Below are positions 1 through 9,460 of a DNA stretch of 64,000 nt, piece after piece. The DNA is from Pseudomonadota bacterium. GTDB lineage: Bacteria; Desulfobacterota; Binatia; Binatales; Binataceae. Under the pieces are notes generated by a model. The model made no database searches and had not been told where the DNA came from. It saw nothing but the letters and a program-made list of their open reading frames with translations. A program made the position numbers and the translations under genes. Within the stretch, counting starts at the first letter, position 1; every line of letters starts with the position of its first letter. Location: contig JAJPIL010000007.1 in assembly GCA_021324755.1 (NCBI GenBank), positions 124,001 through 188,000 on the forward strand. Reading direction: 5' to 3'.

Positions 1-99
1 TTGCGCACTCGACGCATCCACTGTTGCGTAGCGCTTCGCTCAAGTATTAGTTTGGCTACCGTAGCCGTGATACGAATTTTGAAGCAAGGATAGACTGCG

Positions 100-1122
100 A
101 TGTCCCATGCACAGGAGATTGCAGGCGATACACGTGGAGTTAAAGCGCCATCTCTGCCGACTTTCAACGAGATTTTAGCCGCGCATGGTCTTCATCCGTT
201 GGCGCGAAGCGAGATCACTACTGTGCAGGTAAACGTTGGCAAGGTCTGCAACCAGGCCTGCCATCATTGCCATGTCGACGCTGGACCGAAGCGCACCGAG
301 TCGATGACCTTGGCCGTCGCGCGCCGAGTTATCGAGGTGTTGAGTAAGAGCCGCGGCGTAACCGCGGTGGACATAACAGGAGGCGCGCCCGAGCTCAACC
401 CGAATTTCGCGTTTTTGGTGGAACAAGCGCGAGCGCTCGGACGCCATGTGATGGTCAGGTGCAACTTAACCGTGCTTTTTGTTGAGGGCATGGAGTGGTT
501 GCCGGAGTTTTACCGGCGTCACAACGTCGAGCTCGTCTGCTCGTTGCCCTGCTACGGACGCGAGAACGTTGACCGACAGCGTGGCAAGGGTGTTTTTGAC
601 AAAAGTATCGCGGCGCTGCGCTTGTTGAATTCGCTGGGCTACGGCAAAGGCGACCCGCAACTTAAACTTAATCTCGTTTATAACCCGGTGGGCGCATTTT
701 TACCGCCGGCGCAAAGCACGCTCGAGGCAAGGTACAAAGAAGAACTCAAGCGTCACTTCGACATAGAGTTTGACCATCTTTTCACAATTACCAACATGCC
801 GATTAACCGCTTTGCCGCTCAGTTGCGCAGTTGGGGAAAAGAACAGGAGTACCTCCAGTTACTGGTCGATCATTTCAATCCCGCCACTGTTAGCGGCCTT
901 ATGTGTCGCTCTCTGATCAGCGTTGGTTACAACGGCCTGCTTTACGATTGTGACTTTAACCAAATGCTCGAGATGGCGCTGCGCCGACCTGACGGAAGCG
1001 AGTTGACTATCTGGGATATCGAGGACGTGGAACAAATTCGCTCCATTCCGATAGCTACTGGCCGCCATTGTTTTGGATGCACGGCGGGAGCGGGCTCAAG
1101 CTGCGGCGGTGCACTCGCCTAA
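100..1122 (+). CDS. arsS: Arsenosugar biosynthesis radical SAM protein ArsS
   Basis: Cytosolic radical SAM enzyme of the ArsS family (TIGR04167), which acts on methylated arsenic on the way to arsenosugars. The N-terminal half carries CNQACHHC (Cys50, Cys54, Cys57), the 4Fe-4S/SAM site, followed by the glycine-rich DITGGAPELNP strand. The C-terminal DUF3641-like part ends with CFGCTAGAGSSCGG (Cys324, Cys327, Cys335). Some family members have selenocysteine in this tail; here all codons are ordinary TGC/TGT. The 340-residue length is normal. The ATG follows an AAGGA ribosome-binding site. It stands alone: no arsM methyltransferase is adjacent, but a TIGR04283-type glycosyltransferase, the usual partner, lies at 46823-47509. 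Family assignment is confident; the arsenic substrate rests on family knowledge. Confidence 0.93.
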   Translation: MSHAQEIAGDTRGVKAPSLPTFNEILAAHGLHPLARSEITTVQVNVGKVCNQACHHCHVDAGPKRTESMTLAVARRVIEVLSKSRGVTAVDITGGAPELNPNFAFLVEQARALGRHVMVRCNLTVLFVEGMEWLPEFYRRHNVELVCSLPCYGRENVDRQRGKGVFDKSIAALRLLNSLGYGKGDPQLKLNLVYNPVGAFLPPAQSTLEARYKEELKRHFDIEFDHLFTITNMPINRFAAQLRSWGKEQEYLQLLVDHFNPATVSGLMCRSLISVGYNGLLYDCDFNQMLEMALRRPDGSELTIWDIEDVEQIRSIPIATGRHCFGCTAGAGSSCGGALA

Positions 1123-1395
1123 CTGCGGCGGAACGGTTGCGTAAATGAACATCTTGAAAAGCAAACACGCCCTTTTAGCGAAAGCGAATCCCATCGATCA
1201 GGCAATCTCTTTTTAGCGCCACTGATCTACGCCCTTCCCTGCTAATTCCCGAACCTTGCTCTTTCGGCGGGTGGGTACGTACCTACATCGATGGCGTCAG
1301 TGTGGTGTGCGTTGTGCCGCTTTAGACAGCTTGCCCGACTGGCCGCGGAATTTGGCTTACGATCGGTCAGGTCCGTGTTGATACACGCCCACAAA

Positions 1396-2685
1396 TTACT
1401 CGGCCCGTTGACGGTCGTCGAACCCGTACTCTGTGATTAAACGCGAGCCGCTTTGGCGCGTGAAGAAAGCCCATGCCCACTCAGTCAACACCAAAAGCCG
1501 GTTGCGAAAACCTATCAAGTAGAAGATGTGCACGAAAACCCACAACAGCCATGCAAGGAAACCACGAAATTTAAGCCGACCAAGGTCGGCGATTGCTCGT
1601 GCCCGCCCAACTACCACTAAACTGCCTTTGTCGATGTAGTGGAACGGCTTGCTCGGCCGGTTTTCGAGGGCATTTAATATATTGCGCGCTACGTGCCTTC
1701 CCTGCTGAATTGCGGCCGGAGCCAACCCCGGGATGGGGCGCTGATCGCGGTCTACCAGATAGGCGGCGTCGCCGATGACGAAAACCTCAGGGTAACCTGG
1801 AACGCTAAGATCGGCCTCGACCGGCACCCGGCCTCCTCTGGCAAGAGGGACACCCAGCGTTTTAAGCAGAGGCGAGCCCGCTACTCCTGCGGTCCACAGG
1901 ATTAAGTCAGCATCGATACGCTCGCTGTCGAGGCATACGAAATTCGGACCTATCGACGTGACCGCTTTGCCAGTTCGTACTTCCACACCGAGTCTTTTGA
2001 GCTCCGCCTCGGCCCAGGCCGCCAGCCCTGCATCCATCGAGGGTAATATTTGGTTCGCGGCCTCGATCAGGATTATTTTTGCTTGCCGTAGGTCGACGAA
2101 ACGAAACTCTTTGGCCGCTACGCCATAAGCCAGCTCGGCAACAGCGCCTGCGAGCTCGACCCCAGTGGGACCAGCCCCAATCAACACGATCGTAAGCGGC
2201 CTCGCCAGGGTGCCCGTCTGACAAGCCCGCTCTGCATTCTCAAAAGTCAAAAGGATCTCTCGACGGATTGCCACCGCGTCTTCCAGACGCTTGAGACCTC
2301 GTGCATATTGGCGCCAATCTTCGTGGCCGAAGTAAAAGTCGACCGCTCCTGGGGCGAGAATCAAAAAGTCGTAACGCATCGCTCCGCTCGCTTTTAAAAC
2401 GACCTGGCGGTTGGGCAAATCGACCGCCACTGCCTCGTCCATCAGGACGCGAGCATTGGTTTGCCGCCGAAGAATCGCCCGAATCGGGTAAGCGATCTCA
2501 CTTGGCGCAAGTCCCGCGGTTGCAACCTGGTAAAGGAGGGGCTGAAACAGATGATGGTTGCGCCGGTCAATTACGACCACCTCGACCGGTGCGCGCGCAA
2601 GACCGCGCGCCGCCTGAAGCCCGCCGAACCCTGCCCCGATGATTATCACGCGTTTTTTGGAAGGTTGAATTAAAGCTGAACGCAC
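1396..2685 (-). CDS. ndh: Type II NADH:quinone oxidoreductase (NDH-2)
   Basis: Single-subunit, non-proton-pumping NADH dehydrogenase that passes electrons from NADH to membrane quinone. Two Rossmann motifs are visible: GAGFGGLQAARGL near residue 17 for FAD, and GAGPTGVELAGAVAEL near residue 170 for NADH. The family motif HHLFQPLLYQVATAGL follows the first, and FVIGDAA lies in the FAD-contact region. The C-terminus has a hydrophobic, aromatic stretch (FLAWLLWVFVHIFYLIGF) that fits membrane anchoring. The 429-residue length is typical. It is monocistronic, convergent with arsS and divergent from comEC, and no complex I genes are in the window. I see no clear promoter. Confidence 0.93.
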   Translation of the reverse strand: MRSALIQPSKKRVIIIGAGFGGLQAARGLARAPVEVVVIDRRNHHLFQPLLYQVATAGLAPSEIAYPIRAILRRQTNARVLMDEAVAVDLPNRQVVLKASGAMRYDFLILAPGAVDFYFGHEDWRQYARGLKRLEDAVAIRREILLTFENAERACQTGTLARPLTIVLIGAGPTGVELAGAVAELAYGVAAKEFRFVDLRQAKIILIEAANQILPSMDAGLAAWAEAELKRLGVEVRTGKAVTSIGPNFVCLDSERIDADLILWTAGVAGSPLLKTLGVPLARGGRVPVEADLSVPGYPEVFVIGDAAYLVDRDQRPIPGLAPAAIQQGRHVARNILNALENRPSKPFHYIDKGSLVVVGRARAIADLGRLKFRGFLAWLLWVFVHIFYLIGFRNRLLVLTEWAWAFFTRQSGSRLITEYGFDDRQRAE

Positions 2686-2919
2686 GTTCCGAAAATTTCT
2701 TCTAATTCTTCTTAATGAGCGTTATACCATGCACAGCCGCGTTTACCACCATGAAGTTCCGTTAAAAAGCGCCTTCTCTGCTTTTACGCTTGGTGGCGGG
2801 ATTACGAAGTCTTAGCCCAAGGATTTACGCCAACTGTGCCGGCAAGATCCTAGATATTTCGGCTACATTTAGCGTAATAATGAGTCTAACTGCGCGCTTG
2901 AAAAAGCGCTTCGAATTCG

Positions 2920-5646
2920 GTGTTGTCCGTGCCCGTGGCAGCGGCGATTGGGTCTCATTCCGATCAAAGAGGTTACCTGCGCCAAAGCAGGATTTTTAAG
3001 CTGCGCTTAGTGGAGTTTCTATCGGGGGCAGTGGCAGAATCCTTTTTTTCGCTTTGTGCCGAGCTGGCGCAGGTTCGTAGCCCCTACCTTGGTTCGGTGT
3101 ATTCAGTCGCGCTAGCAATGGCATTGGGCGACGCGCTAGGGAATTTAGGCTATGCCCTATCGTCACTGTGGATTCCGTCAGCGCTCGTACCGCTAGCGGT
3201 GCTGCTGTTTTTGTGCAAGCGCAGGCAGTTGGGGCTTTTGGCGACGCTGGTTGCGCTTTTGTTAGCTTCCTCGATTTCGGCCCGTAGCGTTTTCCTTGCG
3301 ACGGCAAATTCGAGATTGCTCTGTGGATGCCCTGACGGGGCTTCTGTGACGCTCGACGGACGTCTTTTGCGAGAGCCGGAAGCTAACAGTGGCAACCTGC
3401 GTTTACTCATCGAGGTCGAGCGCGCAAATTTCGACCAGCGCAGCTGGCGTTCCTGCCGGGGTCTAGTGAGAGCTACTGTGCTGGGAAGTGGGAATTATGA
3501 GGTGGGAGAAAAATTGCGGCTGGCGGGTCGCCTACGCTTTCCGCGGAATTTTGGCAATCCTGGGGAGTTTGACTACGAAGCGTACATGGCGCGCTCAGGC
3601 ATTATGGCAACTCTCCTGGTGCGCGATCCTCAACAGATCGTCGTTATCGGTCGCGCTCCTAACTCGTTGTGGACGCGAATAGCGCGAGTGCGCCGACGAA
3701 TCAGGGCGTTTATCGACTCGAATTTGCCGGACCCGCAGCGCGAAGAAATGCGAGCGGTGACCATCGGCGAGCGGGGCGATCTAGCGCGCGACGTGCAAGA
3801 AAAGTTTGCCGTTACCGGCATGACCCACCTGCTGGTTATCTCCGGGCTTCATATGGGCTTTGTGGCTGGCTCGGTCTTCGTTGCGGCGCGTTTTGTGCTT
3901 TCGTTGTGGCCGAGGCTTCTGATCTTCGGAGCAGCGAACAAACTTGCTGCATTGGCTGCTGCTCTGGCAGCTATCGGCTATGCGCTCATCGCCGGGCATC
4001 ACGTCTCCACGCTGCGAGCTCTGATAATGGTAGTAAGCTACGCCTTGGCCGTCGTCTTCGATCGCTCGCGGTCTTCTTTGGCGGCGCTTTCGATTGCAGC
4101 GGTCATTATCCTTTTCGCGTTTCCCGGTTCGACGGGCGATATCAGTTTCCAGCTTTCCTTTGCCTCGGTCTTGGCGATCGTCCTTGGCATGCGCCGGTAC
4201 GTGGCCTGGTGGAAAGTTTACCAGGCAGAGCGGCTGCTGCGTCTGCGCCAGAGCTGGCCTGTATATCAAGCGTTAGGGTGGCTTGGCGGGTACTTGGCTC
4301 TGTCCTGGTATGTAACCTTGGGAGTCAGTGCACTCACGGCGTACCATTTCAACCAAGTTTCCTTGATCAGTCCGCTTGCGAATGCGGTCGTGGTCCCAAT
4401 CATGGGCCTTGTCGGCACCGTAGGCGGACTTTTAGCTTCGGCGCTTAGTTTTGTTGCCCCCAAAATGGCGGCGGTACTGCTGCGGTCAGCTGGCCAATTT
4501 ATGGCGCTAGGGACAGCGTTAGCGTCCCATTTTGCGGCTCTTAAATGGGCGTGGATACGATTTTTTACCCCGACCTTTCTCGAGATCGGGATATGGTTCG
4601 GTCTGTTGATGGTGTGGCTGACGCGTCCGCTCAAGGGAGGCGATTTTTCGATTGTCGGGAGCGCTTCCGGCAATTTAACTCCTTCTCGTAGCGTCAAAGG
4701 GTCGAATCGAAACCTGATGGTTTCCAAACGTCAGGATAACGGTATTTTACTCACTCGTCCGCGCTGGCGTCGCGTCGTGTGCTTTGCGCTTTGCACTTTG
4801 TTGGCCGTCGATGCGGGATGGTGGACTTATGAGAGATTTTTAAACCCCACTTTGCGAGTCGTTTTCCTTTCCGTCGGTCAAGGTGATGCTGCCGTGGTGC
4901 AGTTTCCCGGTTCCCGCGTCATGGTTATCGATGGTGGCGGCGGCCTGAGCCCAGTTTTTGACCCCGGCGAGCGTCTGGTAGCGCGATACCTGTGGTCGCG
5001 CAAAATTATGACCGTGAACTACCTGGTGTTGAGCCATCCGGATTTCGACCATTTTGGAGGGCTTGTTTTCCTTGCAAGGAATTTTGCACCTAAAGAGTAT
5101 TGGACGACCCAGGTCGATAGCTCCTCTCACCGATATCTCGTGCTTTTGACCGCGCTCGCTCGCAACGGCGCAACGCGACTACGCCTCCTTAACGATTCGT
5201 CTCCAGTCAGAGTGATTAGCGGGGTCGAAGTACGGTGTTTAAACCCCGCCGCTAATCGCGGAAGTCTTAGACACAACGACGCTTCTTTGGTGTTGCTAAT
5301 CACCTTTGGCAAAGAACGGGTTATGTTTACCGGCGATATCGAAGCCGCCGCAGAACGCGCACTTGTTCAGCACTATGCTGGAGCGCTCGAGGCATCGGTC
5401 CTGAAGGTACCGCATCACGGGAGCGAAACCTCTTCGACCGCGGCTTTTGTCGAGACGGTTCGACCAAAGTTGGCCGTCGTCTCGGTCGGTCATTTGAATC
5501 AGTTCCATTTCCCCGCCCCGACGGTGATCGAGCGCTATCGACGAAGCAAGGCACGGGTGCTTCGTACCGACGAGCTTGGCGCGGTGATGTTGCAAATCAC
5601 TCCCCGTTCGTTAAAGCTAAGAACTTGGCGCTTAGAGGGCGGCTAA
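2920..5646 (+). CDS. comEC: ComEC/Rec2 DNA-uptake channel protein
   Basis: Inner-membrane channel for uptake of single-stranded DNA in natural transformation. The order is a short hydrophobic N-terminal region, a DUF4131-type soluble domain, the multi-helix Competence domain with THLLVISGLHMGFVAG (about residues 300-315), and a C-terminal metallo-beta-lactamase-like domain. In that domain SHPDFDHFGG, NDASLVLLITFG, TGDIEAAAE and KVPHHGSETSS give the usual metal-binding histidines and aspartates. The 908-residue length is at the upper end for the family. The start given is a GTG without a clear Shine-Dalgarno sequence, so the true start may lie slightly downstream. No comEA or pilus genes are in the window; comF is present at 43741. 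Confidence 0.92.
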   Translation: MLSVPVAAAIGSHSDQRGYLRQSRIFKLRLVEFLSGAVAESFFSLCAELAQVRSPYLGSVYSVALAMALGDALGNLGYALSSLWIPSALVPLAVLLFLCKRRQLGLLATLVALLLASSISARSVFLATANSRLLCGCPDGASVTLDGRLLREPEANSGNLRLLIEVERANFDQRSWRSCRGLVRATVLGSGNYEVGEKLRLAGRLRFPRNFGNPGEFDYEAYMARSGIMATLLVRDPQQIVVIGRAPNSLWTRIARVRRRIRAFIDSNLPDPQREEMRAVTIGERGDLARDVQEKFAVTGMTHLLVISGLHMGFVAGSVFVAARFVLSLWPRLLIFGAANKLAALAAALAAIGYALIAGHHVSTLRALIMVVSYALAVVFDRSRSSLAALSIAAVIILFAFPGSTGDISFQLSFASVLAIVLGMRRYVAWWKVYQAERLLRLRQSWPVYQALGWLGGYLALSWYVTLGVSALTAYHFNQVSLISPLANAVVVPIMGLVGTVGGLLASALSFVAPKMAAVLLRSAGQFMALGTALASHFAALKWAWIRFFTPTFLEIGIWFGLLMVWLTRPLKGGDFSIVGSASGNLTPSRSVKGSNRNLMVSKRQDNGILLTRPRWRRVVCFALCTLLAVDAGWWTYERFLNPTLRVVFLSVGQGDAAVVQFPGSRVMVIDGGGGLSPVFDPGERLVARYLWSRKIMTVNYLVLSHPDFDHFGGLVFLARNFAPKEYWTTQVDSSSHRYLVLLTALARNGATRLRLLNDSSPVRVISGVEVRCLNPAANRGSLRHNDASLVLLITFGKERVMFTGDIEAAAERALVQHYAGALEASVLKVPHHGSETSSTAAFVETVRPKLAVVSVGHLNQFHFPAPTVIERYRRSKARVLRTDELGAVMLQITPRSLKLRTWRLEGG

Positions 5647-5830
5647 GCTTTAAATCGACGCCTGCTTTTGATGACTGGGGACCTTGCAAAGTCGCTGTCA
5701 AGCGTGGGATTGCTGTATGTTGTTTTGCAGCTTCGAAGAGGCCAGCTTGTCCCGCAATGGGTTAAATTTGGCAGCTTAAGGGTTAGCTTGTCGTGCTAAG
5801 TGAATAAAATTGTAGAAAGGATGTGGGCTC

Positions 5831-6274
5831 ATGAGCGAACAGGCTCAAGCGGAAAATCAAAGTCCTAGACCAATTGTGCCGTTTTTGCGGCTTGAACCCA
5901 CGCCCCATCTTGTGGGGAAAAAATGCGCTAGTTGTGGAGCTATTTTCTTGGACCAGCGGCCAGTGGCTTGCGCTCGATGTGGTGCCGACGGTCAGTTCTC
6001 TGAAGTGGTTCTTTCGAATCGAGGAAAAGTGCACGTGTTCTCAGTTGTCCATCAATCCTTTCCAGGCATAAAGACGCCGTATATAACGGCGATAGTCGAT
6101 TTGCCGGAGGGCGTAAGCGTGCGGGCCAACCTGGTTGATGTTGACCCCGACGAGGCGGAGAAAAACCCACACAAAATCTTTGATATGCCGGTTGAGATGG
6201 TGACCAGCGTCTCTGGCAAAGACCGCGAAGGTCACGATGTTATCGTGTTTTCTTACCGCCCGGTTAGGACCTAA
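5831..6274 (+). CDS. DUF35 zinc-ribbon OB-fold acyl-CoA-associated protein
   Basis: Small protein of the DUF35 family: a rubredoxin-like zinc ribbon (CASCGAIFLDQ with a second CxRC-type pair, CARCGADG) followed by an OB fold. Such proteins partner thiolase-fold enzymes and are thought to bind the CoA portion of the substrate. The four cysteines fall at about residues 37, 40, 54 and 57. It is preceded by AGAAAGGA about 9 bases before the ATG. The next gene downstream, 342 bases away in the same direction, encodes a thiolase, which supports the partnership. The family is clear; the specific substrate is unknown. Confidence 0.9.
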   Translation: MSEQAQAENQSPRPIVPFLRLEPTPHLVGKKCASCGAIFLDQRPVACARCGADGQFSEVVLSNRGKVHVFSVVHQSFPGIKTPYITAIVDLPEGVSVRANLVDVDPDEAEKNPHKIFDMPVEMVTSVSGKDREGHDVIVFSYRPVRT

Positions 6275-6616
6275 GTTGCGGTTTTCGATACGGGCTATGC
6301 CGCTGAGCGGGCAGTAGAGTTACCATCCGTGCGGAAGAGTCGGCGCGAACTCACTGGGCACGCTAAAGCAGCAGGTACACAGCACAATAGTCACGTGCAC
6401 GGTTGCGTCTGTTCTCTGCTGCGACGGCGGTTGCGCTTTTAGCTCAATGACCGTAGTCTTTTAAGTGAGGTGGGCAGCTTTGGTGGCAGGGGCTGACCGG
6501 CCCTCAAATCAAACCTACCCCCTGTGCTGGCGTGATACTGCACATGAGCGTAAGGGCCGGACTACTGCCGGGTCGCCGATTGCGTTTGATGTAAGTGATA
6601 TTGGGAGGGTTTCACA
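6275..6616 (+). other. Intergenic region between the DUF35 protein and the thiolase
   Basis: There is no convincing gene, repeat or terminator in these 342 bases. The last 15 bases hold the GGGAGG ribosome-binding site of the thiolase gene. Whether the two flanking genes are co-transcribed cannot be read from the sequence. Confidence 0.6.
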
Positions 6617-7777
6617 ATGACTAACGTTTATGTACTTGGCACGGGCATGATCAAGTTTGGTCGCTATCCCGAAAAGAACGTTCCTCAAATGGGGGCGGAG
6701 GCGGCCTTGATAGCGCTGAAGGACGCCGGCATCACGATCAAGGACGTCGAATTCTTCGCGTGTGGCAATCTGTATCAGGCCAGCATGATGGTCGGTCAGC
6801 GAATAATGCAGCATCTGGGGCAGACGGGAATTCCCGTAGTGAACGTCTCGAATGCCTGTGCTACCGGTTCGACGGCATTTCGCGAAGCGTATATGGCCGT
6901 CGCCTCGGGAATGTACGACATTGCGCTCGCCGTCGGAGTCGAGCAGATGGGTAAGCAAGGGCTTTTAGGCGGACCAGGTGGCGGAGACCCTGCTTATTCG
7001 ACCGAAGGCAAACTTGGCTCGGGATTGATGCCAGCGGTGTTCGGGCAGGCCGGGGTCGAACATATGCGCAAGTACGGGACGAAGATTGAGCACTTCGCGA
7101 AAATTTCCGTAAAGGCGCATCAACACGCAACAAAGAACCCGTTCTCACAGTATCGCAATGCCCTTACGCTCGAGGACGTACTCAACGCACGGATGATTTG
7201 CTACCCGAACACGCTCTACATGTGTTGCCCAACCGGAGACGGTGCGGCTGCGGCAGTTCTAGTGTCCGAAGCCAAATTGCGACAGCTGGCTGGAGGACGC
7301 AAAAGGCCGCGTATCGCCGCATCCGTGCTGACGTCCGACCCTTGGACTGAGCGCGATCTGGCGTTGCCAGACGTGAGCACGCTTACGAGGATGGCGGCCA
7401 AAAAGGCCTATGAGCAGGCGGGAGTCGGCCCTGAAGACCTTTCATTGACCGAGTTGCACGATTGCTTCGCTACGGCTGAGCTCGTGCACTACGAAAACCT
7501 TTTCCTGTGCAAGGAGGGTGAGGCTGCAAAGTTTATCGACGAAGGTGGAGGCGTTCACCCGGATTTAGGCGGCAAGATGCCCGTCAACGTTTCCGGCGGC
7601 TTGCTCTCCAAGGGCCATCCTCTGGGCGCAACGGGTGTCGCCAATATCTGCGAAATAGTGTGGCATTTGACCGAAGACGAACGCGCCCGGGAGCGTCAAG
7701 TGCCCAACGCTAAGGTTGGCCTTGCCCACGTGATCGGCCTTGGGTCGGCCTGCACGATCCACATTCTTACGATTTGA
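6617..7777 (+). CDS. Thiolase family protein (SCP2/lipid-transfer type)
   Basis: Condensing or cleaving enzyme of acyl-CoA metabolism, closest in motif pattern to SCP2-type thiolases. The nucleophile motif NACATGS places Cys81 at the active site. ELHDCFA (about residue 280) and SGGLLSKGHPLGATG (about residue 325) supply the two histidines, and GLGSACT sits at the C-terminus. Because the cysteine is retained, it is not one of the cysteine-less Ltp2-type aldolases that also pair with DUF35 proteins. A strong GGGAGG site precedes the ATG. The upstream DUF35 gene is the probable partner subunit. The physiological direction and substrate are not shown by the sequence. Confidence 0.9.
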   Translation: MTNVYVLGTGMIKFGRYPEKNVPQMGAEAALIALKDAGITIKDVEFFACGNLYQASMMVGQRIMQHLGQTGIPVVNVSNACATGSTAFREAYMAVASGMYDIALAVGVEQMGKQGLLGGPGGGDPAYSTEGKLGSGLMPAVFGQAGVEHMRKYGTKIEHFAKISVKAHQHATKNPFSQYRNALTLEDVLNARMICYPNTLYMCCPTGDGAAAAVLVSEAKLRQLAGGRKRPRIAASVLTSDPWTERDLALPDVSTLTRMAAKKAYEQAGVGPEDLSLTELHDCFATAELVHYENLFLCKEGEAAKFIDEGGGVHPDLGGKMPVNVSGGLLSKGHPLGATGVANICEIVWHLTEDERARERQVPNAKVGLAHVIGLGSACTIHILTI

Positions 7778-7884
7778 GGCTTAAGTTACTCCTGCTGCGA
7801 AAGCGATCTTTGGCTGGGGTGTCTAGTTCCGGGCGGAGCTTTTAGGACATCCCTCAGGAAGCCGGAAAATCTGTCGCCAGCCAG

Positions 7885-7916
7885 GCAAAAAGGGCCGCAT
7901 CTGCGGCCCTTTTTGC
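7885..7916. terminator. Bidirectional intrinsic terminator between thiolase and hisS
   Basis: A perfect 15-base inverted repeat, GCAAAAAGGGCCGCA against TGCGGCCCTTTTTGC, with a very short loop. The GC-rich core is flanked by five A and five T bases, so it can work in both directions. It isolates the thiolase transcript from hisS. Confidence 0.85.
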
Positions 7917-7922
7917 TATAAT
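7914..7922 (+). promoter_or_regulatory. Extended -10 promoter for hisS
   Basis: TGCTATAAT is a perfect extended -10 element (TGN plus TATAAT). It directly abuts the T tract of the preceding terminator. No good -35 hexamer is visible, which is acceptable for an extended -10 promoter. Transcription would start near 7929 and leave a leader of about 100 bases before hisS, in which short hairpins (for example GTGCA/TGCAC) can be drawn. Confidence 0.5.
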
Positions 7923-8030
7923 AGTGCACCCATGATGAGGGTAACTGCACCTGGAAGAAAACGGTTTTTTGAAGCTCACGAGGCTTTGCACTTGTGTTTG
8001 GCCTCGAATTAGATAAGACCCTAACGAGAG

Positions 8031-9404
8031 ATGGAAAAACTCAAACGGCTCAGAGGTTTTCAGGATTACATCGGGCCGCAAGCCGAACTTCTAAGCTTTA
8101 TCGAAAGCAAAGCGCGAGAGCTTGCACGGCGCTACAACCTCAAGGAGATCCGAATACCGCTGGTCGAGCGAATCGAACTCTACGAACGTTCTAGTGGGGA
8201 GACGTCGGACATAGTTTCAAAGCAAATGTATGCTGTCAGACGGGCTCGCGAGGAAATTTTGACACCAGAAGAAATTCGCGCGAATGCGGGAGCCACACGA
8301 GAAGCTTCCATTCGTCGGAACAATTCAGAGGAAAATGTCGCACTTCGGCGTGGCGACGAGGAAGAAAGCGAGCTGATGGTGCTGCGGCCAGAGGGAACGC
8401 CTGGTGTTGTGCGCGCGTACATCGAAGCTGGACTCGACCGCACCGACCCTGAGCAACGTTGGTTCTATTGCGGGCCGATGCTTCGCTACGAGCGGCCACA
8501 GAAGGGACGCTTTAGGGAGTTTTACCAGTTCGGCGTGGAGATCTTCGGCCGAGCGGACGCGGCTTGCGATGCTGAGCTGCTTATCATGATCGATGACCTA
8601 AGGCACGAGCTTGGTATCGAGCTTGATTGTCAGCTAAACTCGCTCGGGTGCCCTGTATGTCGGCCGGCCTACCGCGAAGCAGTTCTGGCCTTTGGCCGAA
8701 AACATCTGGAGGCCCTTTGCGAAGACTGTCATGCGCGTCTCGAACGCAACCCGCTGAGGGTTCTCGACTGTAAGAACGACTACGCGCTGACCGAACGGGC
8801 GCCTAAAAGCGTCGATTTTCTATGTCCGGAATGCAAAAGCCATCTTTCCACCGTGCTTGAGCTGCTCCAATGCGCTGGCGTTAAGGCGAACCTGAATCCC
8901 CGAATCGTGCGCGGCCTGGACTACTACGTTCGTACCACGTTCGAGCTCAGCGCGCCCGCTCTCGGCGCCCAGAATGCGGTGGCAGCGGGCGGGCGATACG
9001 ACGGGTTGGTAGCTGCCTTGGGCGGCGCAAGCGTGCCGGCGACCGGTTTCGCGATCGGCCTTGAGCGGCTTGCGATGGCACTGCAAGCGCAGACAGAGCC
9101 TGGTCACACCAGGCCGGACCTCGCGGTGATAGCCCTTGGAGCGGCTGCCTTGCGTCGCGCCACGGCCGTGGCGCGAGAACTTCGCAGCCAAGGATTTTCG
9201 GTAGAGCAGGCATCACCCGAACGAACGCTTAAGGCTCAACTGAAACGCGCCAACCGGATCGGCGCACGCTATGCCGTTATCCTCGGCGATGACGAGCTGG
9301 CGCGTAACGTCGCGCTGCTTCGAGACCTCGACAAAAGCGCTCAGGAGGAAGTCCGCTTGGATGAATTGATCGATAAGCTCAAGGCAGTTTTCGTTCCTAA
9401 TTAA
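8031..9404 (+). CDS. hisS: Histidyl-tRNA synthetase
   Basis: Class II aminoacyl-tRNA synthetase that charges tRNA-His. Visible motifs are LRPEGTPGVVRAY (motif 2 entry), GPMLRYERPQKGRFREFYQFG, the histidine-binding RGLDYYVRTTFEL and motif 3 AAGGRYDGL, followed by the anticodon-binding domain. A cysteine-containing insertion (CPVCRPAY, then CEDCHA and CPECKSH) occurs in many bacterial HisRS. Unusual is a charged stretch of about 45 residues, roughly 70-113, between KQMYAV and LMVLRPEGT, where most homologues have about ten residues. The 457-residue length reflects this. The start ATG lies a few bases after GAGAG. aspS follows 56 bases downstream. Confidence 0.95.
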   Translation: MEKLKRLRGFQDYIGPQAELLSFIESKARELARRYNLKEIRIPLVERIELYERSSGETSDIVSKQMYAVRRAREEILTPEEIRANAGATREASIRRNNSEENVALRRGDEEESELMVLRPEGTPGVVRAYIEAGLDRTDPEQRWFYCGPMLRYERPQKGRFREFYQFGVEIFGRADAACDAELLIMIDDLRHELGIELDCQLNSLGCPVCRPAYREAVLAFGRKHLEALCEDCHARLERNPLRVLDCKNDYALTERAPKSVDFLCPECKSHLSTVLELLQCAGVKANLNPRIVRGLDYYVRTTFELSAPALGAQNAVAAGGRYDGLVAALGGASVPATGFAIGLERLAMALQAQTEPGHTRPDLAVIALGAAALRRATAVARELRSQGFSVEQASPERTLKAQLKRANRIGARYAVILGDDELARNVALLRDLDKSAQEEVRLDELIDKLKAVFVPN

Positions 9405-9460
9405 AGTGTCGAAGTTACAGGCAACTGGGTCGTTTTACGCGGTTGTGGGATAAATCATCG

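Noticed and set aside
1060-1110. Possible selenocysteine in the ArsS C-terminus
   Set aside because: All cysteine codons in the tail are TGC or TGT, with no in-frame TGA before the stop.
3669-4448. 259-codon open frame inside comEC in another frame
   Set aside because: comEC motifs are intact across it, and the alternative protein is rich in Arg/Ser/Cys, typical of a frame shadow.
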